From Paraphotobacterium marinum (GTDB lineage: Bacteria > Pseudomonadota > Gammaproteobacteria > Enterobacterales > Vibrionaceae), in assembly GCF_002216855.1 (NCBI RefSeq), contig NZ_CP022356.1, forward strand, positions 1,097,950 to 1,161,949: a stretch of DNA of 64,000 bases, read 5' to 3'. Below the pieces are notes generated by a model, which saw nothing but the letters and a program-made list of their open reading frames with translations, was not told where the DNA came from and ran no database searches. Shown here in pieces: positions 47,138-56,215 of the stretch. The position numbers and the translations under genes are program-made. Position 1 is the first letter of the stretch, and every line of letters begins with the position of its first letter.

Positions 47138-47878
47138 ATGAAAATACAAAAAAAATTAATATTAATACCTTTAATGGGATTAGCATGCTCAGCAGCTCAT
47201 GCAAAACCGGTATGGTGGGGTACAGCAACTGAAAAAGCTTGTGTTTTATTTACACAACCCACAACAGAGGCATTAGATATACATTTTTCTCAAAGTATTA
47301 AAGATACTTCAATAAAGACTACTTTAACACAAGATGCGCATGTGAAAGCAAATTTCACGGGAAAAGTTTGTGCTCCAGCACCAATTTCACATGATATTAA
47401 TGGATATGGAGAAGTATTGTCGAGTTGGGAAATAAAACATGATGATAAAGTCAGGAGTTCACTGTCTACTGCCTCTACTTTCTGGGGAAATGGAGCAAGA
47501 AATGACTGGGATATTGATGAAAAAGGTAAATGCGGTCTCGATTTCACACCTGGAGGAGTATATCTATCAGCACCTGGGCACGCTTCAACTTGCGGTAAAT
47601 TAGCAAATGTCGAGGATGAAGATACTGTAATAGCAACATATGTTTTTGATTCAAGTAATCAACCTAATCCACCAGAACCAGGTATCCCTAGATATAATCA
47701 TGATGATGTTAATTCTGGTAAACAAGTATTTAAAACGGGTGATAAAGCCTATGGTGAATATAATGCTATTCTTTATGAATGTAAGAATGGCAAATTGTGT
47801 AGTCAGGATCCAAATTCCTTTGCACCAGGGACGGGATCAGTTTGGCGTGAAGCATGGAAAGAGGACTTTGTAGGTTAA
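47138..47878 (+). CDS. Secreted protein, possible C-terminal carbohydrate-binding module
   Basis: A 246-residue exported protein; signal peptide MKIQKKLILIPLMGLACSAAHA, mature start KPVWWGTATEKACVLF. Six Cys in the mature part suggest disulfides. The N-terminal domain (about 23-165) is unrecognised and rich in Asp/Thr. A Pro-rich linker (NQPNPPEPGIP) leads to a 65-residue C-terminal domain (GKQVFKTGDKAYGEYNAILYECKNG... SVWREAWKED) that faintly resembles chitin-binding type 3 modules (GD.V...G..Y.a.....W). AAAGGAG precedes the ATG. It stands alone between long gene-free stretches. Confidence 0.7.
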   Translation: MKIQKKLILIPLMGLACSAAHAKPVWWGTATEKACVLFTQPTTEALDIHFSQSIKDTSIKTTLTQDAHVKANFTGKVCAPAPISHDINGYGEVLSSWEIKHDDKVRSSLSTASTFWGNGARNDWDIDEKGKCGLDFTPGGVYLSAPGHASTCGKLANVEDEDTVIATYVFDSSNQPNPPEPGIPRYNHDDVNSGKQVFKTGDKAYGEYNAILYECKNGKLCSQDPNSFAPGTGSVWREAWKEDFVG

Positions 47879-48974
47879 TAAGCCTTGATCTAAATTTAAA
47901 GCCCTACACATGTTATATTGGCGGTTAAGAAGCCGCCATTATTTGTAGGAATTAGAAAATTACTTTTATAAAAAAGTTGAAAAAACAAATGTATATTACT
48001 AAATTTTTATGGGCTATAAGTATTTACCAAAATAGAATTAGATTTGGCAAATATGCAAGTTTTGTATGAACCTAAAGCTAAAATTGCTCTTATGTATTAA
48101 CAAATTAATCTCCTTAATCCAAAATTATCAATATTCATTAAATCTTATCTCTTTATCTTAATTGAGTCACAATTAATCATCATTTATGTTAGATTTTTTT
48201 ATCGTTCGCATTAATTTGTTTTCTAGATGTTCTGTCAGCTTCTACTTAGGATATTTAGTTGATCTAAATATTTGATTTAGATAGAACGTCAACATGAAAG
48301 ATTGAATGTTCATTATGCTATATTTAAATCATGTATGAATTTTTATAGAAAACTTATTGCAATAACGCATCACATAAGTTGATTTAATAAATAAAATTTA
48401 TTAAATCAGAAGCCTTTTTGCTTCAAATTAGGCTAAATATAGATATTTTTAAAGGTTATTTTCTTTTTGTGATAATTAAAATGAATTTAAGGTGTAATCT
48501 ATAATGATTTTACTTCAGTTCTTTTGTTATTCTTTCGCTTCAAAATAATAATAATTTTATATATTTTTTTATAGACAAATTAAAAAGCAAAAATTTTCAT
48601 CATAATTATAAAAATATCCCATAATTAATATTTTAAATGACAGTTAAGATAGGTCTTATAAAGGCTTAATATTGATCCTTATTACGAATGTTAAAAATAA
48701 CATTTTAGTATAAGACTAATTGGCTTTATTTGTCCTTACCATGTCATTTAACATTCTTAAAATTTAATTTAATATTGATTAAAATTACTGTAATGAATTA
48801 TAAAATTGCAAAATTGTAAGATGAAATATAATATGAACAATGATATTGTTTAAATCAATCGATAATATGTTTTCGATAGGTTTTGCAAATATAATTTATT
48901 GAAAAAAACAATCTGATTTTTATTTTAATTAAAGTTAATATGAATTAATTATTAAACATAATGGAGTAAGACTT
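47879..48974. other. 1.1 kb gene-free region
   Basis: No coding region is supportable on either strand. A short hairpin (TTGGCGG / CCGCC, about 47918-47938) probably ends the upstream gene. A 119-bp TIR-flanked structure is listed separately. The right end is the leader of the peroxiredoxin gene. The length and many stops make a decayed gene or island remnant possible, but no homology is recognised. Confidence 0.55.
48633..48751. repeat. 119-bp element with terminal inverted repeats, MITE-like or structured RNA
   Basis: The ends are exact 10-bp inverted repeats (TTAAATGACA 48633-48642 / TGTCATTTAA 48742-48751). Similarity of the arms continues imperfectly inwards (TAAG and ATAAAG blocks). 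Inside, GTCTTATA (48653-48660) pairs with TATAAGAC (48709-48716), and AATGTTA pairs with TAACATT around an AAAA loop (48687-48704). No target-site duplication was identified. It could be a miniature transposable element or a folded RNA. Confidence 0.5.
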
Positions 48975-49697
48975 ATGTCACAACAGTATCCAAAAGAAAT
49001 CCCTAACGTAACAATTAAAATTCATGAAAATGATAATTGGCAAGACTTTAATACTAAAGACTTTTTTGCTAACAAAAATGTAATATTATTTGGTTTACCA
49101 GGAGCTTTTACTCCTACTTGTTCTAACAGCCATGTACCTCGATTTAATGAACTTTACCCAGTATTCAAAGAGTTTGGTATAGATGAAATCCTTTGTCTTT
49201 CAGTTAATGATACATTTGTAATGAATGCTTGGAAGAAAGATCAGCATGCAGAGAAGATTTTTTTCTTGCCTGATGGAAATGCTGACTTTACAAAAGCTAT
49301 GAATTTAGTTGTTGACGATAGACATTTAGGTTTTGGAGACCGTTCTAGAAGATATAGCATGTTAGTCAGAAATGGACAAATAGAAAAGATGTTTGTTGAA
49401 GAGGATGTACCTGGAGATCCCTACAAAGTTTCTGATGCTGATACTATGCTTAAATATATTGCTCCAGAATATAAGTTATCAGATATAAATGTTTTAACGA
49501 GAGAAGGTTGTCCATATTGTGCTAAGGCAAAAAAATTATTGAAGGATAATAAAATGTTATTTAGTGAATTAGTTTTAAATAAAGATATATCCTTATCCCA
49601 ATTAAAAGCAATGTCTGGACGTACTTCTGTTCCACAGGTATTTATTGATGGTAAGCATATCGGTGGAAGTGATGATTTAGAAAAATATTTAAAATAA
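48975..49697 (+). CDS. Peroxiredoxin-glutaredoxin fusion protein (Prx5/Grx hybrid)
   Basis: A 240-residue fusion. The Prx5 domain (about 1-165) has PGAFTPTCS with the peroxidatic C49; the glutaredoxin domain (about 170-240) has CPYC at 179-182 and TSVPQVFIDGKHIGGSDDL. This is the Haemophilus/Vibrio PGdx type, which reduces H2O2 and alkyl peroxides with glutathione recycled by its own Grx domain. It is the first of three oxidative-stress genes with a flavin disulfide reductase (27 bases on) and OxyR. A GGAG site lies before the ATG. Confidence 0.93.
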   Translation: MSQQYPKEIPNVTIKIHENDNWQDFNTKDFFANKNVILFGLPGAFTPTCSNSHVPRFNELYPVFKEFGIDEILCLSVNDTFVMNAWKKDQHAEKIFFLPDGNADFTKAMNLVVDDRHLGFGDRSRRYSMLVRNGQIEKMFVEEDVPGDPYKVSDADTMLKYIAPEYKLSDINVLTREGCPYCAKAKKLLKDNKMLFSELVLNKDISLSQLKAMSGRTSVPQVFIDGKHIGGSDDLEKYLK

Positions 49698-49724
49698 AAT
49701 TGAATTAATATATAGAGGAAATAC

Positions 49725-51184
49725 ATGTCAATGAAAGTAATTAATGTTGAAAATGCAGTGATTGGAGCAGGTACAGCTGGTCTAAAAGCTTACCGTGAAC
49801 TCAAAAAAATGAACAAGCAGGTTCTATTAATTGAGGGTGATAAATATGGTACAACATGTGCAAGAGTTGGCTGTATGCCCTCTAAGTTACTAATTGCAGC
49901 TGCTGAAAAGGCTAGTGAATATGAAAATTCTAAAGATTTTGGTGTAACTTACTCAAAACCTACTATTGATGGTAAAGCTGTAATGAATCGTATCAGATCA
50001 GAGCGAGACCGATTTGTTAATTTTATTACTGAAGATGTCGATAACTTTCCAGCCGAAGATAAGATAAAGGGACATGCTTCTTTTGTAAATGACACGACTC
50101 TTCAAATAGATAATCATACTCAAATTCATGCAAAAAAAATTATTATTGCTACAGGATCTAGCCCTATATCCATACCTTCTTGGAAAAGTTTAGGAAATAA
50201 ATTAGTTACCAACGATGATATTTTTGATTGGGAAGATTTGCCGAAATCCGTAGTTATAATGGGTCCTGGTGTTATTGGTTTAGAAATTGGACAAGCACTA
50301 TCCAAGCTGGGAGTGCAAGTATATATGTTTGGTTTAGGTGGCAAGGTTGGGCCTTTAACCGATCCAGATATAATGAGTTATGCCTCAAAATTTTTTAAGA
50401 AAGAGTTTTATCTTGATGAAGATGCAAAAATTAATGAAATTGAAAAACTGAATGATTCTGTGAGGGTGAATTTTTTGATCCGAACATTAATGATAACAGA
50501 ACAATAGAAGTTGATTATTTAATTTCTGCAGTGGGACGCAAACCAAATGTGGATAAGCTAGGACTTCAAAATACAACTCTAAAATTAGATGATAGAGGTG
50601 TACCTAAATTTAATCGTTTTACTATGCAAACAAATGTACCTGAAATTTTTATTGCAGGAGATGCATCAAATGAAATTCCATTATTGCATGAAGCAGCAGA
50701 TCAAGGAGAAATAGCAGGTCATAATGCAGCTATTTATCCGGAGGTAAGGGCAGGTCTTCGTCGAACGCCAATAAGTGTTGTATTTACGCACCCTCAGATT
50801 GCAATGGTGGGTGAGTCTTTTGACTCGGTCAAAAAGAAATGGGGTGATTGTGAATATTGTTTTAAAACAGGCTCAGTAAGTTTCGAAGATCAGGGAAGAG
50901 CAAGAGTTATGTTAAAAAATATTGGTCTTTTGCATGTTTATGGAGAGCAAGGAACTGGTCGCTTTTTAGGAGCAGAAATGATTGGACCGGCAGCGGAACA
51001 CTTAGCTCACTTATTAGCTTGGGCACACCAAAATAAAATGACGGTAAGTGATATGCTCAAAATGCCATTTTATCATCCTGTTATTGAGGAAGGTTTAAGA
51101 ACAGCTTTAAGGGAATTAAATGCTCAATTGGATCTTGGGCCACAAGTAATTGACCACTGCCTTGACTGTGGTCCTGGTTGCTAG
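49725..51184 (+). CDS. Dihydrolipoamide dehydrogenase-like flavin disulfide reductase, frame broken by one missing base
   Basis: Two frames join into a 486-residue flavoprotein when one T is added to the six-T run 50472-50477: VRVNFFDPNINDNRTIEVDYLISAVGRKPNV reads through. The N-terminal FAD motif is VIGAGTAGLKAYRE (about 12-25). The redox pair is C45 and C50 (GTTCARVGCMPSK), the NAD(P)-binding motif is GPGVIGLEIG, and the C-terminal base region is FYHPVIEEGLR. The C-terminus has CLDCGPGC, an extra Cys cluster. It lies between the Prx-Grx gene and oxyR, suggesting a reductase for peroxide defence rather than for a dehydrogenase complex. Confidence 0.85.
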
Positions 51185-51237
51185 AAAATGTTTACAATAT
51201 TCGTTACAATACTTTAAAAGAAAAAATTTGTGTTGTA

Positions 51238-52125
51238 ATGAATATTAAAGATCTCAAATATTTGGTAGCTTTGGAAGAATGTAAGCATTTTGGAAAGGCT
51301 GCTGAAAAATGTTTTGTAAGCCAACCCACTCTTAGTGGTCAAATTAAAAAGCTAGAAAATGAATTAAATCTTCAATTGATTGAACGTAATAATAGAAGAA
51401 TTTTGTTCACACCATCGGGTATCAAATTAGTCAATCAGGCAAAAAGTATCCTAAAAGAAATAGAAACTTTTCATAAAATTGCAAATAATGAAATACATGG
51501 AGTCAGTGGTCCCATTTCTATTGGTGTAATTCCTACTGTAGGACCTTATCTCTTTCCTCATATTATTCAAGAAATAAAACAGGATAAAGTTGATATTTTT
51601 TTACATGAAGATCACTCCAAAAATCTTGTAAAAAATTTAGAAGAAGGCAAACTGGATTGTATTATTGTTGCATCAGTTGATGACATTCAAAATTTTAATC
51701 GGATAGATTTATATCGTGAGCCAATGATTTTAGCCGTTTCAGAGCACGATGTTTTGTGTGGGAAAAAAGGATTATCAATGTCAGATTTAAGTGATGAAAC
51801 GTTTTTAATGCTTGATGATGGTCACTGTCTTCAAGATCAAGCTATTGGTTCTTGCTTTCTGATTGGTAAGGAAGATGAACGATTTAAATCAACCAGTCTA
51901 GAAACCTTAAGGTATATGGTTGCAGCGGGAACAGGTAAAACTTTTATGCCCAAATTAGCAACACCAAAAGAAAAAATAAGAGATGGTGTTTGTTATATAG
52001 ATTTAGAACAACCAAGTCCCTCTAGAGATATTGTGCTTGTATATAGAAAAAATAGCCCGCTTGAACAATATTTTGAAGACTGTGCTAAGATTATTCAAAA
52101 TAAAATTAATGGTCTAAATTTATAA
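51238..52125 (+). CDS. oxyR: Peroxide-sensing LysR regulator OxyR
   Basis: A 295-residue OxyR. The DNA-binding domain (MNIKDLKYLVALEECKHFGKAAEKCFVSQPTLSGQIKKLE) is followed by the sensor domain with C197 and C206 (DDGHCLQDQAIGSC), the same 9-residue spacing as E. coli C199 and C208. Peroxide forms a disulfide between them and switches the protein to an activator of peroxide-defence genes. The start is the ATG at 51238, matching the OxyR start; the frame is open upstream but has no good site there. It follows the Prx-Grx and reductase genes, its likely targets. Confidence 0.93.
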   Translation: MNIKDLKYLVALEECKHFGKAAEKCFVSQPTLSGQIKKLENELNLQLIERNNRRILFTPSGIKLVNQAKSILKEIETFHKIANNEIHGVSGPISIGVIPTVGPYLFPHIIQEIKQDKVDIFLHEDHSKNLVKNLEEGKLDCIIVASVDDIQNFNRIDLYREPMILAVSEHDVLCGKKGLSMSDLSDETFLMLDDGHCLQDQAIGSCFLIGKEDERFKSTSLETLRYMVAAGTGKTFMPKLATPKEKIRDGVCYIDLEQPSPSRDIVLVYRKNSPLEQYFEDCAKIIQNKINGLNL

Positions 52126-52145
52126 TTGGAAAAAAGGAATTAGAT

Positions 52146-53048
52146 TTGGTATTACCTGTCATTTATCATGAGATATATTCTCAACTCGAACTGCCAGAAA
52201 AACACCGCTATCCAATACTGAAATATAAATTTTTATATGAATCATTGTTAAGTCAATTTAGTCAAAATATTAAAATATTTCATCCTAATTCGGTATCGTT
52301 AAAAAAAGTATTTAGAGTTCATGACTTGGAATACATTAATCAATTAATTAATAATAAGTTGTCTTTAAGTAAGATGAGACGAATCGGCTTTCCATGGAGC
52401 GAACAATTAATTAAACGTACTTTATTGTCAACAGGAGGGACATGTTTAACTGCTGAAATTGCGATAAATCATGGCGTTGGTATTCATTGTAGCGGCGGTT
52501 ATCACCATGCACATTCAAGCTTTGGTAGTGGGTTTTGCTTGATAAATGATCTGGCTATTGCAGCACAATCAATAATAGATCAAAGCCTTGCAACCAAAAT
52601 ATTAATAATAGACTGTGATGTTCATCAGGGTGATGGAACAGCAACCATTTTTGAAAAAAATCCAGATATTTTGACCTTATCCATTCATTGTGAGAAAAAC
52701 TTTCCTTCAAGAAAACCCAACTCAGACTATGATATTCCTCTTGAAAGGGAGATGAAAGATTATGAATACTTAGATTATTTAAAAAGTATCATTCCTATCA
52801 TCATAAAGCAAAACAATGTTGACTTTGTTCTTTATGATGCAGGGGTAGATGTTCACCAAGATGACGAGTTGGGTTATTTGAAGCTGACAAATCAAGGAAT
52901 ATATGAACGGGACTTTTTTATATTAAACCTTTGTAAAAACTTATCTTTACCAGTTGCCTGTGTCATTGGTGGTGGTTATAGAAACAACCACCAAGATTTA
53001 GTGCCAGCTCATATGCAACTTTTCAAGGCAGCTATAGAAGTATTTTAA
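52146..53048 (+). CDS. Histone deacetylase-family (AcuC-like) deacetylase
   Basis: A 300-residue protein of the class I/II HDAC fold. The zinc site is D158, H160 (DCDVHQGDG) and an Asp in DAGVDVHQDD (about residue 238). The active His pair is H120-H121 (GYHHAHSS), and GGGYRN is present near the end. Bacterial relatives remove acyl groups from acetyl-lysine or act on acetylpolyamines. It begins with TTG at 52146, with AAAGGA at good spacing and 21 bases after oxyR. Substrate is unknown. Confidence 0.87.
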   Translation: MVLPVIYHEIYSQLELPEKHRYPILKYKFLYESLLSQFSQNIKIFHPNSVSLKKVFRVHDLEYINQLINNKLSLSKMRRIGFPWSEQLIKRTLLSTGGTCLTAEIAINHGVGIHCSGGYHHAHSSFGSGFCLINDLAIAAQSIIDQSLATKILIIDCDVHQGDGTATIFEKNPDILTLSIHCEKNFPSRKPNSDYDIPLEREMKDYEYLDYLKSIIPIIIKQNNVDFVLYDAGVDVHQDDELGYLKLTNQGIYERDFFILNLCKNLSLPVACVIGGGYRNNHQDLVPAHMQLFKAAIEVF

Positions 53049-53223
53049 TCAAGTTTATGTTAACTTTTTTACTAAAATATAGACGTTATGATTAAAAAAA
53101 AACGTTGTTTCCTTTCTAGGTCAATTGAATGTCAATATTAATGTTGAGTGATTGATTTGTCTTTTTATTTTGTGAATAATCAATTTTCCAAACATTTTTA
53201 TTCACACACTTTGGGAAATTTTT

Positions 53224-53433
53224 ATGAAAAAAGCAATTATTTTAGCAGTTTGTTCATTAACTTTAATAGGTTCTACTTTTGCAAATGCTGAAGTGGTAAA
53301 AAAAGTTACAACACATAAAACGCAAACTGGCCATGTCAAAAAAGTTGTTAAACACAATCGATATGGTGATAAAATTGTGAAGAAAACTAAATGTTCTTAC
53401 GGTAATTGTAAGACAGTAAAAAAAGTAAAATAA
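53224..53433 (+). CDS. Tiny secreted cationic protein, first of a tandem pair
   Basis: A 69-residue exported protein: signal peptide MKKAIILAVCSLTLIGSTFANA, then a 47-residue mature part that is strongly basic (VVKKVTTHKTQTGHVKKVV..., ending KTVKKVK) with a C-x4-C (CSYGNC). Lys and His dominate. There is a clear paralogue 50 bases downstream. Function is unknown; roles in binding nucleic acid, polyanion or metal, or in acid/host stress, can be imagined but not shown. GGGAAATTTTT precedes the ATG. Confidence 0.78.
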   Translation: MKKAIILAVCSLTLIGSTFANAEVVKKVTTHKTQTGHVKKVVKHNRYGDKIVKKTKCSYGNCKTVKKVK

Positions 53434-53483
53434 CTAAAAACTAAAAACTAAAATTAAAAATTAAAATAGGACTAGATATAAAT

Positions 53484-53687
53484 ATGAAAAAGACATTAAT
53501 ATTAGCTGTATGCTCAATTGCTCTAATTGGTTCAACAGTTTCAAATGCAGAAGTAGTTAAGAAAGTAGTAACTTCACATCACGGGCATGTAAAAAAAGTA
53601 GTTAAACATAATCGTTGGGGTGAGAAAGTTGTGAAAAAGACCAAATGTTATCATGGTCATTGTAAAACAGTAAAAAAAATAAAATAA
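53484..53687 (+). CDS. Tiny secreted cationic protein, second of a tandem pair
   Basis: A 67-residue paralogue of the preceding gene. Signal peptide MKKTLILAVCSIALIGSTVSNA, then 45 mature residues EVVKKVVTSHHGHVKKVVKH... with CYHGHC (C-x4-C, with two His inside). The core VKKVVKHNR(Y/W)G(D/E)K(I/V)VKKTKC is nearly the same in both. The His-rich region is stronger here. It ends before a good terminator (53709-53734). The two are probably read together. Confidence 0.78.
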   Translation: MKKTLILAVCSIALIGSTVSNAEVVKKVVTSHHGHVKKVVKHNRWGEKVVKKTKCYHGHCKTVKKIK

Positions 53688-53708
53688 TTTAGATTTTATC
53701 ATTATGAA

Positions 53709-53734
53709 AAAAAGGCAATAAATATTGCCTTTTT
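53709..53734. terminator. Bidirectional terminator
   Basis: AAAAAGGCAA / TTGCCTTTTT stem with a TAAATA loop, between the cationic-protein genes and the convergent YaiI-like gene. Confidence 0.9.
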
Positions 53735-53765
53735 GTTATTTTTTAATAATTAATAAAAGGCAAAT

Positions 53766-54242
53766 TCACGTATTAAACTTTTTAGATATCTTGGAAATGA
53801 TATTATTTAAGTTATTAGTGAATTGACTTGTTTCTCTTTGTTCAATTTTTTTATTTCTAGTTTCAATTAATCCTGCTTCTCTCATTTCTGTCATGAAATC
53901 TCTATTAGCAAGAATAGGCTTTATATTAAATTTATCTATAAGTTGTCCTTTAAAAGTCAGAACATGCCCACCTTTTTCAATAACTTTATCAGCCAATGGA
54001 ATATCTGAGGTGATAACTAAAGACATAGGATTTGATAACTCAATGATTTGATTATCAGCTTCATCAAAACCTTTAGATACAACCAAAGAAAACAGATATG
54101 TAGAATTTGGAAGGGTTAAAAATTGATTTGCTATGAATGTGGTTTTTATTTTTACCCTTTGTGCAAACCGATAAATAATTTCTTTTAAAACTCTGGGACA
54201 TGCATCAGCATCCACTAAAATTTGGAGTTTGGTTGTGTTCAT
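53766..54242 (-). CDS. YaiI/YqxD-family protein (DUF188)
   Basis: A 158-residue member of the YaiI/YqxD (DUF188) family. The signature ILVDADACPRVLKEIIYRFAQR starts the protein, and VSKGFDEADNQIIEL, VITSDIPLADKVIEKGG and LTFKGQLIDKFNI follow the family's PIN-like order. The family is thought to be nuclease-like from the PIN-like fold; no activity is established that I recall. It ends against the tandem cationic genes. The next gene upstream is 6 bases away on the same strand. Confidence 0.88.
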   Translation of the reverse strand: MNTTKLQILVDADACPRVLKEIIYRFAQRVKIKTTFIANQFLTLPNSTYLFSLVVSKGFDEADNQIIELSNPMSLVITSDIPLADKVIEKGGHVLTFKGQLIDKFNIKPILANRDFMTEMREAGLIETRNKKIEQRETSQFTNNLNNIISKISKKFNT

Positions 54243-54248
54243 AAAATT

Positions 54249-54692
54249 TTAAATTTTCTTTGAAAGTCTATATTTAATTATATTTAAAGTTTTTAAAGCG
54301 TCTTCGTTTGAGTTGCTCTGTACTAATGTAAGTAATTTTTTATGTTTTCTGTATAAGGATGAAACATTACTTAACCCAATAAGATTGCTACTTATATAAT
54401 GCATTGTTTTTAGTTGATTCGAATCTCTATTATCTTCTCTTAGTATAAAAAATTCAGCTTGCTCGATATTTTTTAACATTTGGATATATTCATACTTATT
54501 TCTATCTTTACCAAAGTCAAATAATGCAATAATAATTACAAATAAAAGTATAATTATTAGTGGCCAGTAAATATCAAATTGTTGAGGATATTGCGTCATT
54601 AATGAAATAATCAGTTTATTGATTGGTGGAATAAACCAAATACACAAAGAAAATATTAGGCCTACAAGAAAGGCAATTGCAAATTTTGCCAT
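54249..54692 (-). CDS. Hypothetical membrane protein, two helices
   Basis: A 147-residue protein. It has two membrane helices (about residues 4-24 and 42-62) and a cytoplasmic C-terminal half (about 65-147) rich in charged residues. The start is set at ATG 54692; an upstream TTG at 54704 would add four residues. It abuts the YaiI-like gene (6 bases) and is divergent from a DUF3429 gene. No family is recognised. Confidence 0.7.
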   Translation of the reverse strand: MAKFAIAFLVGLIFSLCIWFIPPINKLIISLMTQYPQQFDIYWPLIIILLFVIIIALFDFGKDRNKYEYIQMLKNIEQAEFFILREDNRDSNQLKTMHYISSNLIGLSNVSSLYRKHKKLLTLVQSNSNEDALKTLNIIKYRLSKKI

Positions 54693-54775
54693 AAAATGTA
54701 CCAAAAGTTGAATTAAATTAATAATATAGTATATATGAGTTATAAAAAAATGAAACCTGGAGAGGTAAGTTTATC

Positions 54776-55204
54776 ATGAAAATATATCAATACTTGACTT
54801 ACGGCGGGATCATCCCCTTTGCCTTTCTATCTGCTCTAAACCTTTTGGGTTGTAATAGAGTTTATTTGTTGAGTGTGGATGATGCTTTAAAAAGCTATTC
54901 CTTAGTCATATCCGTTTTTATGTCAGCTATCTATTGGGGGATACAACTTAAAAACCCACAAAAAAATAAAAAATATTTTTATTTATACAGTAATTTTTGG
55001 ACATTATTAGTGTGGTTTGCGTTCTTATGTGCTGTTGTAAAAGTGTTTTACATAATCGTTGTACTTTCTTTTTTAAGTTATTTATATACTGATTATAAAC
55101 TTTATCAATCACAAGAAATTTCGAAAACATATTTACAAATGAGGGTGATCACAACATCAATTGTTGTACCACTATTGTTACTAATTACTTTTTTGGGCAA
55201 TTAA
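54776..55204 (+). CDS. DUF3429 family inner-membrane protein
   Basis: A 142-residue protein with four to five membrane helices. The opening (YLTYGGIIPFAFLSALNL), the SLVISVFMSAIYWGIQL segment and FLSYLYTDYKLY match the pattern of DUF3429, a family of small membrane proteins of unknown role common in proteobacteria. A GGAGAGG site precedes the ATG. It is convergent with the methyltransferase gene. Confidence 0.72.
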   Translation: MKIYQYLTYGGIIPFAFLSALNLLGCNRVYLLSVDDALKSYSLVISVFMSAIYWGIQLKNPQKNKKYFYLYSNFWTLLVWFAFLCAVVKVFYIIVVLSFLSYLYTDYKLYQSQEISKTYLQMRVITTSIVVPLLLLITFLGN

Positions 55205-55266
55205 TATTTCCATTGTACCAAAGGGAGTATTCAGTTTTTTTTGATAAGAAATTTTTTCAAAAATAT

Positions 55267-56175
55267 TTAGAATATTTTTTTAAATGCTTCATTATCCAGT
55301 GACAAAGGTCCATTTCTTAACTCAATAGGTAGTCGACCAACAACATGAAATTGTGGTTTTGTTCGATCTTTGGATATACATTCATGAAAGCTTACAAAAT
55401 ATCCATCAGGCAGTAAAGCATTTTTGATTTTTTGGAGTGTGTCACTTATATTTTTAGAAAAATATAAACACATTGATGTTAAGACCACATTATACTTTTT
55501 GAGAAAAGTACTCTTATTCATATCTCCTTTTATGGTTTTTATCATATTTTTACTATGGGAAGGAATTTGTTCTTCAATCATTTCTGCACAGTGTGGTAAA
55601 TCAAATAAATCAAATTGCATACTTGGAACGATATTTAAAATTTCTTTGGCAAGTGTTGAGGAGCCAGCTCCTATATCTAAAAGTTTAAAGTCTTCAACTA
55701 AAATATTTGATTTGATTAACTCAGAAATTAAAATTTTATTTCTGATGGACTTGTGAAAAGAGAGTAATCCATTTGCAGCTTCTGTCCAATAATTTTCATG
55801 AAATATTCTCGTATCTTGGATGCCTTTAACAGCATTAGACATACTATCAAAATTTATATGCTTAATTTTATTTAAATGGAGCAAGGTTTTTTTAAAGTCA
55901 GTAGATTTAGGGCCTGACAATAAAGGAAGGTAAGCTTCTTTAAGCTTAAAAAATTGATTTTTTTTGGACAAGATATCCATACTTGTGAGGGCATTTAAGA
56001 TTAATTCGAGATGGGTAGGGCACCAATTAAATTTTTTTGATAACTCCTTGGATGAAACATCTTTGGATAACCAATCAAATAAATTATTTTCTAAAGAAAA
56101 TTTAAAAACCTCCCAACGTATAGGGCCTAAAATTAAGTCAAATAACTGTTGTTCAAAAAAAAATTTTCTTTGCAT
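55267..56175 (-). CDS. SAM-dependent O-methyltransferase-like protein, Fur-box promoter
   Basis: A 302-residue methyltransferase of the O-methyltransferase/caffeate-hydroxyindole type: an N-terminal dimerisation winged helix (about 1-100, FDLILGPIRWEVFKFSLENN, STCPTHLELILNALTSM-like) and a SAM-binding fold with motif I LLDIGAGSSTLAKEI (about residues 166-180) and a second block (GDMN...VVLTSMCLYF). A near-perfect Fur box lies 41 bases before its start, so it is probably turned on by iron limitation. Its substrate is unknown; catechol or siderophore-like compounds would fit the regulation. Confidence 0.82.
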   Translation of the reverse strand: MQRKFFFEQQLFDLILGPIRWEVFKFSLENNLFDWLSKDVSSKELSKKFNWCPTHLELILNALTSMDILSKKNQFFKLKEAYLPLLSGPKSTDFKKTLLHLNKIKHINFDSMSNAVKGIQDTRIFHENYWTEAANGLLSFHKSIRNKILISELIKSNILVEDFKLLDIGAGSSTLAKEILNIVPSMQFDLFDLPHCAEMIEEQIPSHSKNMIKTIKGDMNKSTFLKKYNVVLTSMCLYFSKNISDTLQKIKNALLPDGYFVSFHECISKDRTKPQFHVVGRLPIELRNGPLSLDNEAFKKIF

Positions 56176-56215
56176 AAATAGTACCTATTAGGAACAGAAA
56201 CAATCAAATGTTAAT

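Noticed and set aside
47879..48974. Hidden gene or recognisable pseudogene in the 1.1 kb gap
   Set aside because: All frames on both strands are broken by frequent stops and no family pattern was seen, even allowing one-base run errors.
50531..51184. A separate C-terminal oxidoreductase gene
   Set aside because: It is the continuation of the reductase at 49725 in another frame, one base out; alone it lacks the FAD-binding half.
51178..51237. N-terminal extension of OxyR from the upstream open frame
   Set aside because: It overlaps the reductase stop, has no ribosome-binding site, and OxyR families start at MNI(K/R)DL as seen at 51238.
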